Source: an uncultured bacterium | GTDB lineage: Bacteria > Bacteroidota > Ignavibacteria > Kapaibacteriales > UBA4661 | Direction of reading: 5' to 3' | NCBI GenBank assembly: GCA_937899715.1 | Contig: CALCNX010000088.1 | Location: 1 to 64,000, forward strand | DNA: 64,000 nucleotides | Shown: piece after piece, positions 61,418 to 64,000 of the stretch | How the letters are laid out: each line of letters starts with the position of its first letter | How positions within the stretch are numbered: position 1 is the stretch's first letter | Notes under the pieces: model-generated | What the model was told of the DNA's origin: nothing | What the model saw: the letters and a program-made list of their open reading frames with translations, nothing else | The model's database searches: none | Made by a program: the position numbers and the translations under genes

Positions 61418-62893
61418 ATGAACATTTTGCTTACTTCCGCCGAAGTGTTTCCGTTTGCCAAAGTCGGGGGGCTTGGCGACGTGTGCGGCGCGCTCCCGAA
61501 AGACTGGGAGCAGCTTGGTCATAACGTCATTATCGTTATGCCAAAATACGCGAATATAGACGTTCACAAATGGAACATCCAGCGCACCGATATGATAGTG
61601 CCGGTGCCGATTGACTGGTGGACTGAATACGCACGTCTCTGGAAAGGTACGCTTCCCGGAACAAATGTGCCCGTCTATTTCCTTGAAAATGCCGATTACT
61701 TCGACCGTTGGGGTATCTACGGCAATCCCGAAGGCTTCGGCGACAATGACCGCCGCTTTATTTTTCTTTGCCGTGCGGTCTTTGAGACCGCAAAGGTACT
61801 GAACTTCCGTCCTGATGTGATTTTCGCCAATGATTATCACACCGCCTTCACGATGCCGATGCTCAAAATTCATTACCGCATGACGGAATTTTTTGGGCGG
61901 ACAGCGGGCGTGTATGCCATTCACAACATGATTTTTCAGGGACAGTTCGACCCGCGCCGCGCGATGCCGTTTGCAGGCTTTTCGATGAATGAATTTTATC
62001 GCGGCTCATGGTTTGAGTCGCATGGCGCAGTCAATTCCATGCAAATAGGAATTTTCTTTGCCGATAAAATCACGACCGTCAGTCCGCGTTATGCTGATGA
62101 GGTGCGTTATACGAAAGAAGGTTATGGACTGCAAAGCATTGTCAATGCTCGTGCCGGAGATTTTATCGGTATTCTGAACGGCGTGGATTATAGCGTATGG
62201 AATCCCGAAGTAGATGATAAAATTTACGCTCCGTATTCGGTGAACCAGTTGGACGGCAAGATGATGAATAAATACCGTTTCCTGAAGGACTGGGGCGTAA
62301 GTGATAACGAAATGCACGACGATATGCCTATTATCGGCATGGTTACGCGCTTGACCGACCAAAAAGGTATTCCGCTCGTGGAAAATGCGCTGGAAGGTAT
62401 TTTGCAAAACTACCCTGTGCGCTTTGCTCTGCTTGGCTCCGGTGCTGAACAGTATGAGAATTATTTCCGCTCCATTCGCCAAAAGTATGGCAACCGTGCG
62501 CTCGTTTACATCGGCTACAATGACAACCTTTCGCACCGCGTGGAAGCTGCATCGGACATCTATCTCATGCCCTCACTCTTTGAGCCGTGCGGCTTGAACC
62601 AGATGTACAGCCTCAAATACGGCACAGTGCCAGTGGTACGCAATGTCGGCGGCTTGGCGGACACTATCAGCGAGTACAACAAATATAGCGGCGAAGGCAA
62701 TGGATTTGTCTTCGACGACTATAATGCCGGAGAAATGGGCTATGCTGTTCACCGTGCTATCGAAACATACTTCCAAAAAGAGCATTGGCTGCGACTTGTG
62801 AAAAACGGCATGATGGCGAATCACTCGTCACTTCTCTGCGCTCAACGCTATATTGACGTGTTCTATTGGGCGCAAGAGAAAATTCCATATTGA
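61418..62893 (+). CDS. glgA: Glycogen synthase
   Basis: A 491-residue GT5 family enzyme that extends alpha-1,4 glucan chains from ADP-glucose. The nucleotide-binding KVGGL motif is at residues 15-19. The C-terminal half has the EPCGLNQMYSLKYGTVPVV block and the VRNVGGLADT motif. It is a full-length bacterial GlgA with a start at the ATG at 61418 (MNILLTSAEVFPFAK), which matches the family; a longer frame from 61340 crosses the fbaB hairpin. No glgB, glgC or glgP is in the window. It implies a storage-polymer pathway. Confidence 0.96.
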   Translation: MNILLTSAEVFPFAKVGGLGDVCGALPKDWEQLGHNVIIVMPKYANIDVHKWNIQRTDMIVPVPIDWWTEYARLWKGTLPGTNVPVYFLENADYFDRWGIYGNPEGFGDNDRRFIFLCRAVFETAKVLNFRPDVIFANDYHTAFTMPMLKIHYRMTEFFGRTAGVYAIHNMIFQGQFDPRRAMPFAGFSMNEFYRGSWFESHGAVNSMQIGIFFADKITTVSPRYADEVRYTKEGYGLQSIVNARAGDFIGILNGVDYSVWNPEVDDKIYAPYSVNQLDGKMMNKYRFLKDWGVSDNEMHDDMPIIGMVTRLTDQKGIPLVENALEGILQNYPVRFALLGSGAEQYENYFRSIRQKYGNRALVYIGYNDNLSHRVEAASDIYLMPSLFEPCGLNQMYSLKYGTVPVVRNVGGLADTISEYNKYSGEGNGFVFDDYNAGEMGYAVHRAIETYFQKEHWLRLVKNGMMANHSSLLCAQRYIDVFYWAQEKIPY

Positions 62894-62905
62894 CACTGTA
62901 CCTGC

Positions 62906-62947
62906 GAAAGCCTGATGATTGCACGTTGTCAGGCTTTCCCGTTTTTT
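62906..62947 (+). terminator. Intrinsic terminator of glgA
   Basis: GAAAGCCTGA (62906-62915) pairs perfectly with TCAGGCTTTC (62929-62938) around a 13-base loop, followed by CCG and six T. It lies 13 bases after the stop. Confidence 0.92.
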
Positions 62948-62967
62948 ACTTTATTGAGGAGTGTACT

Positions 62968-63387
62968 ATGCAGAAAATGTTGGAGACAGTTCTTCCGTTT
63001 ATCGCTTTTACGATAGTGTTAAGTGCTTGTAGCGGAAATACCACAACTACAATCAAGAGGGCTGTAGAAGCCCGTGCTGAAGACTGCACTATTTCACCTG
63101 AACGAACAGTTATACTTGGCAATAGTTTTCCCACAACAGCAACAATTGAAATTGTCTATGACCAACATGATTTGAAAAGCACTCAATATGAATTCTCAGG
63201 CGAGGTATCGGTAATGTACAGAGATGTCCTTAGTGTACCTGCCGCCTGTGCAGAGCGTCAGGTAGTAGAGCTGGCAAAAAAACGCGGTGCAAACGCCGTC
63301 ATAGTCGGAAAGTCTACATTTTTGGGTAATGATAGTAGCCTGAATTATGGTTTCTCCCTTACGGGTCGCCTTATTCGCTACAAATAG
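62968..63387 (+). CDS. Small lipoprotein, unknown
   Basis: A 139-residue lipoprotein with a lipobox ending in Cys21 (VLSAC). The mature part has strand-like segments (TIEIVYDQHDLKSTQYEF) and ends with SLTGRLIRYK. Near the end lies VVELAKKRGANAVIVGKSTF, a pattern like the YdgH/BhsA or heavy-metal-binding (YbjQ) type helices, but I cannot assign it. It has a good ribosome site (GAGGAG) and a start at the ATG at 62968; a longer frame would run through the glgA terminator. Confidence 0.65.
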   Translation: MQKMLETVLPFIAFTIVLSACSGNTTTTIKRAVEARAEDCTISPERTVILGNSFPTTATIEIVYDQHDLKSTQYEFSGEVSVMYRDVLSVPAACAERQVVELAKKRGANAVIVGKSTFLGNDSSLNYGFSLTGRLIRYK

Positions 63388-63490
63388 CTTGTAACCTTTG
63401 CTCATATAAACGCTTCTTTGAAGTAATACTGCCCCACCTTATTTTGAATGACCATAACACTTTTGTTAATCTGCTAAATCTAATATCCTC

Positions 63491-64000
63491 GTGAAACAGC
63501 TACTACAAAATCGCTACATCTATGTCTATTTGGGAATATACATCGGAACATTGGTATTGATGCAAATGGTTCTGAATTATTCGATAGAGAATTCTATTGC
63601 CGTTTTTGTACTATTCGGTATGTGCTTTACCGGTCTCGCCTATATGCTGACTCGGAATACTTTACCTGAAATAACTGAATCAAAGCCGTTTGCCCATAAT
63701 GAATTTTGGGGAATAGCCCTTTTGATATTGTGGGTAATTCTGTATCTGACAGTATGGAAGAAATATTTTAACGGACTGGCAGGAAGCAATGCTTCTTTGG
63801 AAAGCGTCTTCAATCTTGTGGGCAAGCTGCTCACTTTCGTTTTGGTTCCTTTTTTATTATACAAATTTGCTTATCGGTTTCAGCCCGCGGAGATGGGATT
63901 TACCAATAATACGCGCAATCTGTTGAAGCCCCACTATATTATTCTATTCGCCGTCATGGCTGTACTGATTTTGACATTTCAGCTTTTTGCGGGTAATGGT
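63491..64000 (+). CDS. Membrane protein, partial at window edge, CPBP-like
   Basis: An open frame from a GTG at 63491 runs to the window end without a stop (170 codons in view). It has at least five hydrophobic segments: residues 10-28, 33-50, 73-92, 107-125 and 148-166. The layout, and the short loop FQPAEMGFTNNTRN before helix 5, resemble the N-terminal part of CPBP (CAAX protease/bacteriocin-processing) membrane endopeptidases. The catalytic EExxxR block would lie beyond the edge. The start is uncertain; no ribosome site is visible. Confidence 0.55.
   Translation, partial: MKQLLQNRYIYVYLGIYIGTLVLMQMVLNYSIENSIAVFVLFGMCFTGLAYMLTRNTLPEITESKPFAHNEFWGIALLILWVILYLTVWKKYFNGLAGSNASLESVFNLVGKLLTFVLVPFLLYKFAYRFQPAEMGFTNNTRNLLKPHYIILFAVMAVLILTFQLFAGNG

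Noticed and set aside
1..64000. tRNA, rRNA and riboswitch genes
   Set aside because: I looked at each intergenic stretch and found no cloverleaf with a TTCGA-type arm and no known riboswitch core; a covariance-model search would be needed to be certain.

Overview
The window is a gene-dense bacterial chromosome segment of moderate GC content. It holds about 60 protein genes, mostly short operons on both strands, with no rRNA, tRNA, CRISPR array, intact insertion sequence or prophage that I can see. The organism is probably a Gram-negative member of the Bacteroidota/Chlorobiota (FCB) group. Supporting signs are lipoprotein and outer-membrane protein genes, a delta-60 repeat secreted protein, a sortilin/BNR-type secreted protein, a LolA-like protein, a FucP/GluP-type sugar transporter and a SufBCDS system. 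I cannot name the genus, and the phylum call is inference from gene content.

Layout. 0.2-13.5 kb is almost all minus strand: delta-60 repeat protein, SDR enzyme, leuS, a GIY-YIG/LRR fusion, a 58-residue HicB-like gene, a D-threonine-aldolase-type enzyme, Uma2, an M48 lipoprotein, malic enzyme and an orphan PemK/MazF-like gene. 13.9-22.1 kb is plus strand: DoxX, an RlmI-like methyltransferase, ruvB, a LytR_C protein, rsfS with a long basic tail, thrB and a TPR/sialate-esterase fusion. 22.1-29.6 kb is minus strand: a hydrolase, gpsA-plsY (phospholipid entry), nadD, a PAP2 phosphatase, an SDR, a nuclease-family remnant, a MazF-type toxin-antitoxin pair and an enoyl-reductase-like MDR. 29.8-40.6 kb is plus strand: pyrG, a lipoprotein FKBP, a NuiA-like inhibitor, PrsW-type protease, acyl-CoA ligase, sugar transporter, lipoproteins, two esterase/hydrolases and a two-domain Fe-S protein. 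40.6-60 kb is minus strand: truA-cyanophycinase, the SUF locus, two cNMP-binding proteins, asd, mtaB, the sortilin-like protein, a LolA-like protein and a Spy-like protein. The end is plus strand: class I aldolase, glgA, a lipoprotein and a cut-off membrane protein.

The most coherent system is the iron-sulfur locus at 42.3-51.4 kb: Rrf2 regulator, A-type carrier, sufB, sufC, sufD and, one unit further, sufS. Five unrelated small genes are inserted among its members, one of them a frameshifted tandem paralogue. Across the whole window single nuclease, toxin or antitoxin-like genes (HicB, Uma2, PemK, MazF pair, Rpn remnant, NuiA, DUF29, a PD-(D/E)XK protein) sit between housekeeping genes, which suggests repeated gain of small mobile cassettes. 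Two non-coding palindromic elements at 25.3 kb and 31.5 kb share terminal inverted repeats of the form AGG-N-C/T-TTTCGCAA and look like a MITE-like family. Many operons end in clear intrinsic terminators, which are listed.
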